A DNA stretch of 64,000 nt from Leucaena leucocephala (Eukaryota; Streptophyta; Magnoliopsida; Fabales; Fabaceae), in contig CM073558.1 of assembly GCA_037074615.1 (NCBI GenBank), forward strand, positions 6,687,501 through 6,751,500, written 5' to 3'. The notes under the pieces were generated by a model. The model was not told the origin of the DNA. It made no database searches and saw nothing but the letters and a program-made list of their open reading frames with translations. The translations under genes and the position numbers were made by a program. Each line of letters begins with the position of its first letter. The stretch's first letter is position 1. Positions 23,986 through 36,732 of the stretch are shown one piece after another.

Positions 23986-26203
23986 TTACCTTCCCTTTGT
24001 GATTTTACTGCAATAACTAATATATATATATATACTTTATTAAATTAGTTTCCTAACTGAATTTTTAGGATCCTTACATCAATGCAACAATTTTCACTAA
24101 AATAACTTCATAACTATAAAATCTCAACATGAACATCAGAATAATTATCCAAAAGGTTTTTTCAATTCATATGGAATAAATATTCCAACATGAAATCCAT
24201 ATAAAGATAATTCATCCAGAAAATCAATTTAATATAACATTTTTCAGAGTCTTTTTCAAATCTTTCTTTAGAAAAGCATACTTTAAATTTAACATTTTCC
24301 CTTTTTTTCCCTAAATTTCTCAAAAATAAAATATTCCATAAGCTAACATACAGGAACCACAAGTTAAACAATTTCAATCTTTGTAAACAACCATAATTAT
24401 TCACTAAAAATATTATCTTTATTCCTTTTCCCAAGTTGTTAAATTCCAGATTTCATCAAAAAATACCATTCATCTATTTTATTTTCCAGTACTTTTGATT
24501 TATCACAGCTACCACAAGTCACACGTATATACTTACCAACACTTAAATATTCCAAAAATTTTACACTATCACCTTCTCCATTTTTTCCAAAATAGCAAGC
24601 TTTCACATAGAATATAGTTACTTCCAAAAGTAATTTCAGTTCATAAAATACACATGTCCTCAGCAATAGTCCCAAGTTCAAAGTAAAAGATCTTTTATAC
24701 AATGTAGCTTAAAACTCATTATTTCCAAAATAAACTTAATTCCTTTAAACTTATGTTTATCTCTAAATTGTTAAATCCATATATCTCTTTTATACCAAAT
24801 TCATATTCTTCACTTCAATTCAACACCCATGCTTACCCAATATCATCCATGTATATATACATATATATCCATACTTATTAACACTTAACCATTTCAATAA
24901 TTTTCCTTATCCTTCATTTCCAACAATTAACCTCTAAAATAGCAGCACTATTCTTTGAACCAAGAACCACAGCATCATATATATATATCAAGCCAGAACA
25001 GCAACATATATGTATATACATACACCTACAGCAGTAACGTCCCAAACTCTTCCCTACCAGCATCAAATACGCATAACACAAGCAACACAATCTATCTATG
25101 TATTAACACAGCAATTTCCATCACCTTCTTTTCTCTCTTTTTTTTTCTACAGTAGCCGAAATACACATAACCTTAACAGATGTAGATCACTAGAAAAATA
25201 TAGAAGAGATGTTAAAGGAACTTACAATATACCACACACAGAGTTCTTCGATGGTAGTAAGGGATAGGGACAGTGAGAGTCGTTAATATAGAAATGAGGA
25301 AGCTTCTACAGTGGCGAGATACCCGATGAGACTGCACTAAAATAGATAGGGCAGTCAGAGATCTAAAGTCCCTACAGTAACAATAACGTGTAAGTCGACA
25401 GCAATAAGGGTGAGATGGTGACAACAGCCTGGTGACGTAACCACACAACAGAAAAGGAGGAATAAGCTACCCAACAGCTAAACTCTAAGCAAGAGAAAGG
25501 ATAACGGCGGTGACAGCTCAGTTGACAGAATCTCAACAGCTGCCGAGATTAACACAGAGACAAAAAAGGAAGTCAGAGATTTGTGGTTACTATAGTGACA
25601 ATAGAGAGGGCATAACAGTGGCGACAGAGGTAACAACTCACATCGGCAGAACCCTAAACGACAGAGAACTAATGACAACTTGCTCCCACAGTAACCTCTC
25701 CTAACCCTTCTTTCACTTTCACCTTCAGAGATCCAGCGACACTCCTCTCTACTCTTACTATGCTTCTCAGATAAGGATTGCAATAGTAGGCGAGTCAACA
25801 AAACTGAGCAATAAGGCAGATCACGGTGATGGAGATAACACATCATTGGTAACAGCAGCTCAGATAGTGTAGGGGGACTGGATTTCATAGCAACTGTAGA
25901 CTCGGTGTCGCGAAACTTCTCCTCTGACTTCCCTCTCTTTCGCTGTCGATAGAATCAGAAAAATGAGAAGTTGTTAAAGTAAAATGGACAGAATGGTAGT
26001 TTCGTAATTTCACATAGTATCTGAAGAAAATAAAATTCTATTTTTGACTAGAGCTAGGATTCAAACCTTGGACCAGTTATTCAACTCTCTTGTCTTCAAC
26101 TATTCAGATAAGTATTTCCTCTTGTAATTTCACAAGAAATAATATATATTCTTTAATACATCAATATCATATCTAAGCATTTTTCTAGAGTCATTACAAC
26201 ATG

Positions 26204-27404
26204 GTACAAAAACTTTTTTTTTTTGGTTTCACTGGAGAATATCATATTAGAAAAGTTAGTTTTCCACCAGTGCAGATAAGGTTCTTCTTTTCACCCTTTC
26301 TTCCCTTGTTTTCCTTTTCAAGCCTCTGAAAGGTTTCATTTAGCTGTAATTATTGTTGTGTTTTCTTCTGATTTGGTTGTTAGTATTCTTCATTTTGAAG
26401 TTGTGCATTTTCTTATTATGATGTAAAAGTTTTTCCATTTCAACAAAATTCCCACCATAATATGTTATTTCTTAATTTGTCTATAACATTGAACTTATTG
26501 TGTACAAGCACATATATATATTTATGTGTTTGTTGAAGCATAAAATATGGCCAAAAAATAATTTGCCTATAATAGATTTGATCTCCCATGTAACAAAATA
26601 GAAAAGAGGCCTTTCTGGATTCCTTTTTGCTTGATCATGTTGGTTATTTGGAAGTTAGTACATCATACATGGAATTTATTATGGAAGCTTCATTTCTTCA
26701 TGTAGGCTATACCATCATTTCCTCCCATTATATAATAGTTCTTCTTTATGACATATTCAGGATCCTTATTTTAGAATGACACATGATGTTGCTCCTCAGA
26801 TAGGATGTCAAAAGCCTATATTGATAGAGTCAACATTTTCCCTACCTTGTAGGTATTATAATGTTGTTAAGAAAGGATTCTTGTATTTATTTTGGAATAG
26901 ACTTCTAATTCTTACTTGTATATAAATACACAAGTTATTAGTTTGTATGGGTGATTCTGATGTTCTTGTGTACAATTTGGTTGTTAGAATACTAGGGAAA
27001 CATTATGTTGAGTTGTTGCTAATTTGGTGTTTCTATATGGGTTCCAATTTGGCTATATGTATAGTAACCTAATGGATAGCATATGTAGACTTTAAAATTT
27101 TACTCCAAAATAGATATCTGCCTATCTAGCTTTTCTTTCTTGCTTGTTGTTTTATTATTAACATATTGCTCTTTGCTCATACCTTCATTCAAAATTGTAT
27201 GCTTTCAGGGGAGACAAGGAAAATGTCAGCTAGTAATCCCATTGTCCACACATAATATTTTGCTTATAATATTTTGAACCATGGTATTTATAGTAATTAT
27301 ATTAGTATAAAATATCTAACAAAAGGAGCAGAGCTATAATGACCATAGTAAATAAATAGGTAAATATTACAATTTTAATGAAGTATATATATATTATTTC
27401 TTGC
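26204..27404. other. Intergenic DNA, no gene recognised
   Basis: About 1.2 kb between LTR A and LTR fragment C. It has a slightly T-rich plus strand and no open frame with family resemblance. Confidence 0.5.
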
Positions 27405-30245
27405 AGTATTTTTACAAAGGGATATGTATAGTTGAGTGGTTAGGGACAGAGGAGGTGAGTAAGGGCCCCCTTATTTGAATCCCAGCTTAAGCTACAGTGG
27501 GATATTTTTTTAATTTTAGGCATGTGAAATTACCAACATACCCCTTTGCCTATTTCAGTCTCTGTACACCTCTTCTTTCTTTATTCTACATTGGCAATAG
27601 GGAAGGGGAAAATACAGAGAAGATTCATGATGCTTGACCATTGTAGCTGCTATGACCCATCATTCTCCACTGCCTGAGCTACTATTGCTAATGTCGAGTG
27701 CCTTCGAGGACTCATGGATCTCGGCAGGTAGTGAGAATTCTCTCTCATTTTATTTTTGTCAGGTGAGGTTGTGAGCAGTAGAAAGGGAAAATCTGGTGTA
27801 GCTTCGAGACCCTGGACTAAGAATCCATGGCTCTTGTGAGTTTTCTCTATTATTGTCGACTATGTGGTTTACCAATATCGCTATCTCATCAGGCATCGTC
27901 TTCCTCATCTGTGAAGTATAGGAGAGAGAGGGAGGAGCATTGTGAGATCACTGGTTATAGAGAAAGAGTATTCATCATTTCTGCTACTAAATCAAGTCTC
28001 TATTGGTCCTTTGTGAGCCATAACACCATCACTGTATACACTGTACTGTTGTTGCAGTCTCCATCTTCCTCCTATATTTTGATTAGTTGCACGGTGTAGC
28101 TTCACCGTCATTGTTCTTGATGACTATTGGTTTCCTTCTATTTGACTCCATCTTTCCCATCACAGCAGGCAATTTCCATCATCAATAGATCAAGAGCTGT
28201 GGTTGCAGGATGCTCTTCGTTACTATGTCTTTTAGGGTGCTACTTTAGTGTAAGTCAAGATTGATTTATTCATTTTCTTCTTTGCCGATCAATATTCCTG
28301 GTGGTTGAATGAATAATGGTTGTCATTCTTTGCTGGTCGAGTCTAGGAAAGAAAGGAAGGTGAAGGAATATTTGGTACAAGGACAGTGGAATTTCTGTTG
28401 GGTTAAAATTGTGTGTGGTAAGTTTTACATCTCTTCCTCTCATTTAATTCCCATTAGCGATAGTTGCAACGTTTTTTTTTGTGTTTCTTGTTGCCTAGAG
28501 CCTGAGGGAAATTAATAGTGGAAGAGTGAATGAGAGAAGGTTATGTATGTGCTATGATGCTTGTGTCTGGACAGCTTGTATGTGTTTATATATGTGGAGT
28601 TATTGACTTGAAGGATGGATATATGCATATATATATATATATATATTTGTGGGTGATTTGAATTGTGTCCCTCTATTGGTTGTGTGAGTGTCACTGCTGT
28701 GGGGAAGAGTTTGGATGTTGTTGTTGTAGGTGTATGTATATATATATGCTACTGTTCTGGCTTGACATATTTATGATGTTGAGGTTCATGGTTCATAGAA
28801 TTGTGCTGCTATTTTAGAAGTTAATTATTGGAATTGAAGGATAAGGAAAATTATTGGAATGGTTAATTGTTAATAAGTATATATGGAATTATTTTGGTTG
28901 TGTTAAATAATTAATACTTGGTATAGAAGAGAGGCATTTCATTCCTTGATAGCATTTTTGTCCTCATTTTTTGTTCTGAAGAGACAACGTATGAAGAGAG
29001 GAAACTTTCCATGAGCCAAAGCACTAACATCTTATCTTAATTAAATGATTGGATTAATAATGGAATAGTTAATTTGTTAAATTATTCTTCTATTTGATTA
29101 AGAGTATAATTCCTTTTGAGGCTTAGAGTGTAAAGGGGATGATGGATAATAGTTATTGATGGAATGTTTTATTTTCAGAAAATTTAAAGAAATAAAGGGC
29201 GAATGATATTCTGAAGCTAAGAGTAAGAGTAAATTATATTGGAGCATTACAGATGAGTGAATAACGTCCCCTAAAAATAATATTTTCAATAATAACTTGC
29301 TATTTGATATGTTCAATTTAAAAATATAAATTTTTAGTATGATTTGTTAAAGGCATGGTTATGTGAATTCATGACTTTGATTGAAATTGTTGGTTTCTCT
29401 TTCCAATTGGTTTATAATATGATTATGGTTATGCATGAAAATGAATAAAGATGTTTTGGAAAAAAAAAACTTTTGAAAATGTTATATTGAGTTGATTTTC
29501 TTCATGCAATATGCTTACGAGAATTTTATTTTTTGAATAATTATTCCATATGAATTGAAAAAATCTTTTAAGATTTTGTTCTAACGATCATGCTGGGGTG
29601 TTATGATTATGAAATATTATTGGTGAAGATTATTGCAATAGAAATTGTTATGATCATTAAATGCCAAATGGACCCCGCGCATGCTGGAAAGGTTTTCAGA
29701 AAGGATTGAATATAAAAACACTGGTTAAGTACTGTTAGTCCTTGGTGTACTATGGTTAAACCTGAGTTTGATGGATATTCGTGAGTCTCATACTCACGCC
29801 GGTTATTCTTGGGATTTATTCTCGTGTCTATTTCTCGTAGGTCTTATACATGCACCGGTTATTCGTGGGTCTCGTACCTGTGCTTGTTTTGTGGCCTCGT
29901 GCTACATTTGGTTATTTACCCTCATGGTCTGTATGTCCATGCCTATTTTTGTGGCCTCGAGCCTCATCGGATTGGTTAGTTACCCTAGTGTACTATGTGT
30001 CTATGCCTATTTTTGTTCTATTAAAGTTCTACATAAAAATGATTGTTTTAAATGGATTTCCTAAAATTCGTTATGATTTACATTTAAACATGTTGAAATT
30101 ATTTCTTTCTGCATTTTTAAATTATATTTTTGGGACGTTATTCACGAGTAGATTATTTTGGCTTCAGATAGTGCAGTTGACCCTATTCCACTAGTTGAGT
30201 AGTGAAGAGCCTTACGTTCGATCTGAAGCATCGATTTTGTGGCAT
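27405..30245 (-). mobile_element. LTR fragment 'C', related to A and B, opposite orientation
   Basis: The stretch 30,130-30,240 is the reverse complement of the phrase at 14,160-14,290 of LTR A (GGCTCTTCACTGCTCA and AATAATCTACTCATGAATAA). Likewise 29,500-29,700 mirrors 15,660-15,830. About 27,425-27,540 mirrors the A sequence at 25,990-26,100 (reverse of TAGGATTCAAACC, then GTGAAATTAC). Neither a TGTCACG start nor a TTACA end was found, so C is truncated at both ends. Short open frames inside it are not genes. Confidence 0.7.
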
Positions 30246-30618
30246 ATATTTGGAAAATTGTCTTAACATATATAACATGTGACAATAATTTATCAAGTAC
30301 TCTGTTTTAAGGTGAACTTATAAACTTGATCATTCATTTTCAGATTGTGCGAGTTCTGAATTTAAGATCTGCATGTCTTAAAAATGTTTCATTTTCTCGT
30401 TCACTCCTTGTATCCGTAAAATTTCAGGTGAGAGTAAATTTAAACTTGGTTGGTACAAATGAGATAGATTTATTAGAAATCTGGTCCTTAATTACTATAT
30501 GCAAATCTTTTGCTGTTTTTATAGATTGTACGTGGACTATATCTGCACAAAGTTTCTTTTCCTAATAGTTTGTACAATTCTTTAGAGAGACTTTCATGCC
30601 GGTTTGTGAAAGATCGTA

Positions 30619-30892
30619 CTCCCTTCCCTTTGGTCCAATATATAACAAGTTAACTAATTCTCACGAATTAAGGATTGGTAGTTAATTTATTTAATGTGTC
30701 TACAAATGATAAAATTTGTCTATTTTGCCCTTATTAAATGATATGACATTCGAATATATATTTATTATATGTCACATATCTCTTCTATAAGGGGTAAAAA
30801 TGGAAAATAATAATTAATTATCCTATCAATATCTTATATTTTAGACCAAAATTTTATTCTAAAAGACTTCATATATATTGGACATGAGGGAG
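30619..30892. mobile_element. Stowaway MITE, 274 bp, TSD TA
   Basis: It begins CTCCCTTCCCTTTGGTCCAA and its other end reads inward as CTCCCTCATGTCCAATATAT. TA dinucleotides flank both ends (30617-30618, 30893-30894). Size and ends fit Stowaway (Tc1/mariner-derived) elements. Confidence 0.8.
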
Positions 30893-30894
30893 TA

Positions 30895-33800
30895 TATAAG
30901 AACATAGTAGCATGTATAAAATTTATGTTGGACAAACGACTGACACAAATATTACTCCTTTTATTGCAAATTCTAAAAGTTAGATGGTTAAACACCTTAT
31001 AAGTTGACACCTTTATTAAGGATTTTTCCAAAAGATTTTCAGTATAAAACTCGAAACAGTTCCTTAAAAAGCCAAAGTTTAAAAGCTTTATAATAACAAA
31101 AGGGTTCTTCCTTTTTGTAAAAAGAATGAGTTTTTCTGTAAAATTTTGAAAATCCATAACTAATCTAGAAAAATCGTATGTATGCTGGTGCTCTAAAATT
31201 ATTTGGAAGCCCTTGAAGTCCTTTACATGAGAAAAATATCATTCCAACTGGATTAGGCTCATATTAATAAAGTTAATTCATTTTCTAAACTTACTCTATT
31301 TTTAGACAGATTCTGTACCTTAACCCTAAAAATTCAAGCTACAGAGCTCCAATTGACCTGATTTTAGACTTTGTGGAAAGCTCTATGTCTCTGCTTTACT
31401 CATACAAATTATCAAGAGCATTGAACATATTTTACTATTTGTTATTGAAACAAACATTTACCACCCTCTTTGTTATTGAACCAAACATTTACCACCCTCT
31501 GTAAGTAGCCTAAATTGGACAACCATAATAAGGCATGTTAAAATCATAATTTCATGGCCATATAACCATTTATCATTCATCTTTACAAATCAAATATACA
31601 TGCCAAGGCCTCAAAATAAATCTGCACCACTCATACAATTTGTTATGCATTCTACAACTTATAGTAAATTTAGAAAGTCAATTTTTCCTTCCACTTACCA
31701 TTGCCTCTTGCTTTAACTTTTCCTTGGAAGCTTGTAACCTAGCATGGTTAGTTATTGGGGGGGGGGACATTCAAAGAATATCAGTAGCAGACAATTACCA
31801 TTCAAGAAATTAAATTATGTTTCTATCTTTGAATTTATTAATAAATAGCATTGTCAAAGCTCATAATCAAGAACATGTTCACACAAACATTGAATTGTCA
31901 ATCATGGCCATGATACAATTCAAGAAAAGCATTCAACATGTCCAAGCTAAAATAGCTATTCAACTCATGGCAAGTTAAGAAACATAACAAAAACATAAAC
32001 ACAACTTAAATACAATTATAAATAAAAGTTGCTACTTTTAAGCTTTAACTATCTCTTTCTTTCTTTCTTTTCTTATTTTTCCATACTTGGATATTCATTG
32101 TCCAAGTCTCCAACTCCACTTCCATAATGTCTAATTGTCCTAAGTAATCATCAAACATCAATTGCTAATTTCATTAGAATAATTGAAGCTACTAACTTCT
32201 CATCACTGCTACTTTTACTTGTCAGTTAAACTTCAAGGAGACAACACAATATATTGGAGAGGGTATTGGAAGTTTTATTTAATATAGTGATTAGAGTCAA
32301 TCAAATGGTTCTAGTTTGCGCATCCGTGACCTCCTTTCAGAATATAGTCTAAGCTCCATGAATCTTAATTATTTCCATTTACTTGATGGTCAACCTAGGA
32401 AACTGTCACTAGTTTGAGTAAGTGGGAAGAGTATGTCTTTCTTGTATGGACATTAGGCATGTTGTTAGCCATTGTAAATCAACTTCCAAATCTCAACCTT
32501 AGGACGTGGTTTCTAACGTGGGGTCTCAATCATTTTTTGTTGTGAAATATGATTACTACTCTGGTATGTATGTTCCTACTGCTCGGGTGACTGGAGTTAG
32601 GATTGATACACCTTGTTTTTCACAAGAGGTATTGTTGGATGAGGTTGCCAAATGCCAATATTGGGCATAACATGAGGGTATTGGTGACACTTCCCTCAAG
32701 AATACTTCAATATTTTACAAGCATTGATGCAAGCGAAGCGTAGAGGCATCACATTTGGATTGCAGGGTTTGTGCATGTATCGCAAGTAGTCAACTACTAC
32801 CAATATAACGAGTTAAATTTTCTTCAGGTGATGTATCTGTTATTACTGATGATGCAAGCTTCTCGATCAATGCTCTTCAATTTTCAAAGGTTTCAACCAA
32901 AGCTTGAGGGGGAAATTCACACGGATGGTAATGTTGATGGTGTTTTGGATAGGAGAGGTACTAAATGCTTGGTGAGAGATGAGGATGGTGTCTTTGGCAG
33001 GATTGATGCAATGATGGAGTGAGGCAGGGTGCAGGGTTTAGATTGTGGCAGGTTATCCTATAAGAAACCCCCCCAGATATTTCCATGACTTTGAAGCGGA
33101 GCCACTATAGTTCGGCGTTACTGTGGTAGCCCTAAGGACTGAGAAATCATCCTTGTTTCTTTATTGTGTCCTGGTCTTTCGGTCTTTGTAGGCTTTAGAG
33201 TCTGATTTTCATCACAATAACATAGGTAGCTTCCTTAAGCGCGTGGATTGAAGAGTAATAGGATTTCGCATGTGACATTCAGCATTGCATGGGTTATCTT
33301 GTTTCTATATTTGCAGTGTTCTTTCTCAATCAAGCTGACTATGTTGTTCGGTAGATGATGATCGATAAAAGTATTTACCATGACGTATTTTAAAACACTG
33401 TGACAAGTTTTTTGTCTAAGTCAGCTTTTGACTAATTTTTGACCTCTTTCCACGGCAGTTGCCGTAAAAAGTACTTTTAACAGTGTATAAAAAAAGCTGT
33501 TAAAAATTTTTTAGTAGTAAATTATTTATAAAAATGTCACATCTTTTTTTCAACAATTTTTTTTAAATAATTGCCATAAATTGGTGTCGTTAAAGGTTTT
33601 TTTTCTAGTAGCAGTGATATTTGCTTTTCTTAGAGTTGGCTCCTACATAGCATACCTTTTCGCCTTGGTGTGTAGTTATGGTCTTACTCATGCTACTAGA
33701 AGTTGGTTGTAGTATTTTTGTCATTCTTGGTTTGTTTGATGCCTTAATTTGTCCATAGGTATGGGTAGTTGTTATAGTTATATTCAACAAAGGGGCTAAA

Positions 33801-34256
33801 CATGGCCAACCGGCCATTTAATTTGAAGTCCATTATTAGGACCGATCTTGTTAAGCATGACTTCCATATTTATTTACCCCTTCAATATCAAACATGACCC
33901 TTCATTTTAATGGACTCAAACGGATTTGGTCCGTTTTCTTAGTTTTAATAGTGATATTTGTTTCATTTACAATTATTTTGTTTCAAGTTAAATTTTATTT
34001 TAATGATTAATTGATATTTGAGTAAAAAATAAAATAATTTTGGTTGAGACCAATTCATCATGAATATCTTCTTCTTAAAAATTATCTTCGAAAATATTAA
34101 AAATAATCTTGATTCATTTTGTTAAAGCCATTTTCTATAATAATTAATATTAATTCGTTTGAGAAAATTATGAATAATTCCCAATTAAGGGACTTATTTA
34201 TAATAAGTCCCACAAATTTGCAAAACTGTTAAAAAATGCATTTTGACCTGGTTGCA

Positions 34257-34295
<39 letters not shown>

Positions 34296-34662
34296 TGTAA
34301 AATGATACAAATACCTTTGAACCGGACCTCCTTTAACTCACATTGACTATCGTTGACTAACCGCCAACGGTCATGGATTCGAACACGGACAGCTGTTGTG
34401 GGTCACTGGCTAGTATTGACTGGTAGCCGAGGATTGTTGATGGGAGGCTGGCTGGTGTTGACCAGTAAAACAAATAAAAAAAAGTGTTTTTATTGAAATA
34501 CTAATATTTAAAATTTACAAGTTAAACATTGCAAATTTACAAGTAATCAGAATCTACTCTTGAGAAAAAAAATTGTGTGATGATTGATTGATAATACTAT
34601 TGAGAAATTATTAATTGAGATATTAGCTAATACTCTACTAATTTATATAGTTAGATCTACAA
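30895..34662. other. Gene-poor stretch with simple repeats
   Basis: No gene is recognised. A 34-bp phrase (TTGTTATTGAAACAAACATT and on to CACCCTCT) occurs twice in tandem at 31,439-31,502. There is a run of nine G at about 31,757 and an (ATT)n tract at 34,257-34,295. Near 33,430-33,612 CACTA-like wording (GGCAGTTGCCGTAAAAAG) ends in TTTTTTTCTAGTAGCAGTG, which could be a CACTA-type right terminus. An 83-codon open frame at 32,771-33,022 lies in sequence that otherwise reads as heavily stopped, and I cannot assign it. Confidence 0.4.
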
Positions 34663-35439
34663 AAATTGATTTGAATTTTCCACCCTTGTTTTGCTAAAAA
34701 ATAGTAAAATTAGAGAAATATTTACATACTTTAAGATAACAAGTCATTTGAAATATGTCTAATCAAAATATTTACTATTTATTTTATTTATAAAAAAAGA
34801 ATATTTTAATTTAAAAAAATAAAAATCCATTTGAACTAAATTAAGAAGTTTATTTTTTTTTCTTTAAAACAAGATCAAATGTGAATTATTTAAGATGAGT
34901 CATCATCAAGCTATGATTAAATTATATTAAGTTGTATTTTAATTGAACATAGTTTAGATGATATGACACTATTATAATATGTAAGCAGTTCTCACAAAAT
35001 TGTGTTAATATTCCTTAACTATGTAATTAAAGGTTTGGTATTGCAAAAGTAATTAAATGATGTAGTTTTTAGGCCGCATTATTTTAGATTTAACATTAAA
35101 AAGGATAGAGTAGGTTCATAAGTACAAGGCCATAAGGTACAACGCAAGCGTGTAGGGCAGGCCTCGATGAATATTAATATTCCATTTAGATAGGAAGAAA
35201 AGTTGGGGGGGGGGGGGAAATGGGAGGAGAGAATATGAAGATAAAAGAAAACTAAAAAGATGTTATTTTCCATCTTGTTTGGATAGATGAGAGAAAATAA
35301 GGAGAAGAGAAAATGTGCAAATAACTAAATAAATGATATATATATATATATATATATTATATTTTAAATCAAATTAAATATCACAATAGAAAACTCATTA
35401 ACATTAGCATAATCAAATAATTTAATATTAAATTATTTG

Positions 35440-35473
<34 letters not shown>

Positions 35474-35491
35474 TTGTTCAACGAAACTAGC
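34663..35491 (+). repeat. Duplicated non-coding block, copy 2 (paralogue of 9,641-10,400)
   Basis: Colinear with copy 1, but with longer (TA)n tracts (about 35,336-35,358 and 35,441-35,471) and a run of 13 G at 35,205-35,217 where copy 1 reads CGAAAAAAA. After AACGAAACTAGC the sequence continues TTGTTCCTCC, showing the state without the CACTA insertion of copy 1. Confidence 0.75.
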
Positions 35492-35960
35492 TTGTTCCTC
35501 CACAACTCAAAATAAAATGTAGTCACAGTGCTTTGGCTTTCGACCATTCAAATTATCACATGATAGAATTAGTGAGCAGTAAACAACATGCAACTCTTTC
35601 AAGGCGATGAAGCTTTGTATCAAGTACTAGTGTCATTCCTTTCTTCAGAATTGACTCTTGTATATCACGTGGAGAAACAGTTTTATCAATTAAAATAACA
35701 TTTGGTGAAACTTTTCTGTAATGTCGATTATAGATTTTAAATAGTCTTCCTCCTATTAGCAAAAAAATGATTCGAGACAGAATATACTAAGGAAAGAAAT
35801 CAAATCCATTTAATTACATGTTCCATAGAGTCAAATGAGGACAAGTCCCTACAAGAATGGTCAAGCACGCGCTTGTGTAGCATGCTTTTGAAGACCAAAC
35901 CTTTAATAATTTGACTGCAATACCAAATGTAATAAGATTATAGGATTACTCTACCTAATA

Positions 35961-36221
35961 CTTCTCCACTTTTTAATATATAAGCTATTTAACTAATTTG
36001 ATTAGATCAAGGAAGTTTATAAAGTTAATTAATATGGTATATTTTGTCTAAAATACCCTAATTATTTTTCTTAACTGTATCCTATCATTTTTTACTTGAT
36101 TATTATTGGGGAGTATCAATATAAATAATTTGAGAAAAATTTCATAAATATATAAAATATATCTTATATTTAAGATCATGATCAATTTCTCAATTAAATC
36201 ATATATTAAAGATTGAAGGAG
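35961..36221. mobile_element. Stowaway-like MITE, about 261 bp, TSD TA
   Basis: TA then CTTCTCCACTTTTTAATATA on the left, and ATTGAAGGAG then TA on the right. The internal wording recurs near 4,150-4,420, 6,900-7,120 and 36,290-36,550, so it belongs to a local repeat family. Confidence 0.5.
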
Positions 36222-36732
36222 TATCTTAAAGACATATCCACAAACACATAACAAAATTCGTGAAAAGAAAGTTAACTAATTTGATACTCATCTAGTTTTT
36301 CATATAAAATTTATTTAATTAATTTGATTATATTAAAGAAATTAATATGTCTGTTAATATGATATATCTTTTAAATACTTAAATTATCTTCCTTATTAAT
36401 TCTTTCTCCCACTATCTCTCTCTGACTTAATTATTGTTAAAGGAGTATTAATATAGTTAATTTAAAAAATAATGATAAATATGATAAATAAATATTATAT
36501 TTAAGAACAAACTCAACTCTAAAATTAAATTTTATGTACAATAAGGACCAAATGAATATTTTAGAAAAACTAACACAAATTTATTATAAATAACTAAATT
36601 AATTTTCTTAATCCTAGTAAATTAGTTATTTAATAATCCACTTACACTGCTTGGTTCTCCTTGCCATCATCAATCAGAATATATATATATATATATTTTC
36701 TCCACAATCCACACAAATCCAAATTCCCCAAG

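Larger units (their letters stand above)
14781..24078 (+). mobile_element. Solo LTR 'B', same family as A, nested in A; TSD TCAAT
   Basis: It starts TGTCATGTCCCAAAATTTGA and ends GGATCCTTACA. TCAAT flanks both ends (14776-14780 and 24079-24083). Its 5' kilobase aligns with A base for base in long stretches (CACAGAATATGAATAAATTC, then the AATAATACAGGTATTTCATA region). Its 3' part after 23,134 matches the 3' part of A (GGTAATTTCACA... then AAAATAAAATCT). It is interrupted by the complete gypsy element at 17745-23128 and probably by a GC-rich insertion at about 23,462-23,985. Confidence 0.78.
13849..26198 (+). mobile_element. Solo LTR 'A' (Ty3/gypsy-type), about 3.05 kb, split by nested insertions; TSD ACATG
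   Basis: The LTR runs 13849-14780 and 24084-26198. It starts TGTCACGTTC and ends TCATTACA. ACATG lies directly outside both ends (13844-13848 and 26199-26203), a 5-bp target duplication. The two halves rejoin at TTTCAAT/GCAACAATTTTCACTAA, exactly as the uninterrupted sequence reads in LTR B around 15,715-15,740. No gag or pol of its own is present, so it is a solo LTR left by recombination. Near its start are short internal repeats built on ACACAGTCCATGA and CACGAATA words. Confidence 0.8.

Noticed and set aside
25478..25888. 136-codon open frame on the minus strand
   Set aside because: It lies within the 3' part of solo LTR A and resembles no protein family.
27827..28099. 90-codon open frame
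   Set aside because: It falls inside inverted LTR fragment C and has no family match.
29768..30194. Two overlapping frames of about 100 codons
   Set aside because: They come from internal short repeats of LTR C; equivalent frames appear in A and B at 14,333-15,580.
32206..33612. CACTA element between CACTGCTAC (32,206) and TAGTAGCAGTG (33,612)
   Set aside because: The inverted match covers only about nine bases and the flanking triplets differ; only the right side looks like a terminus.
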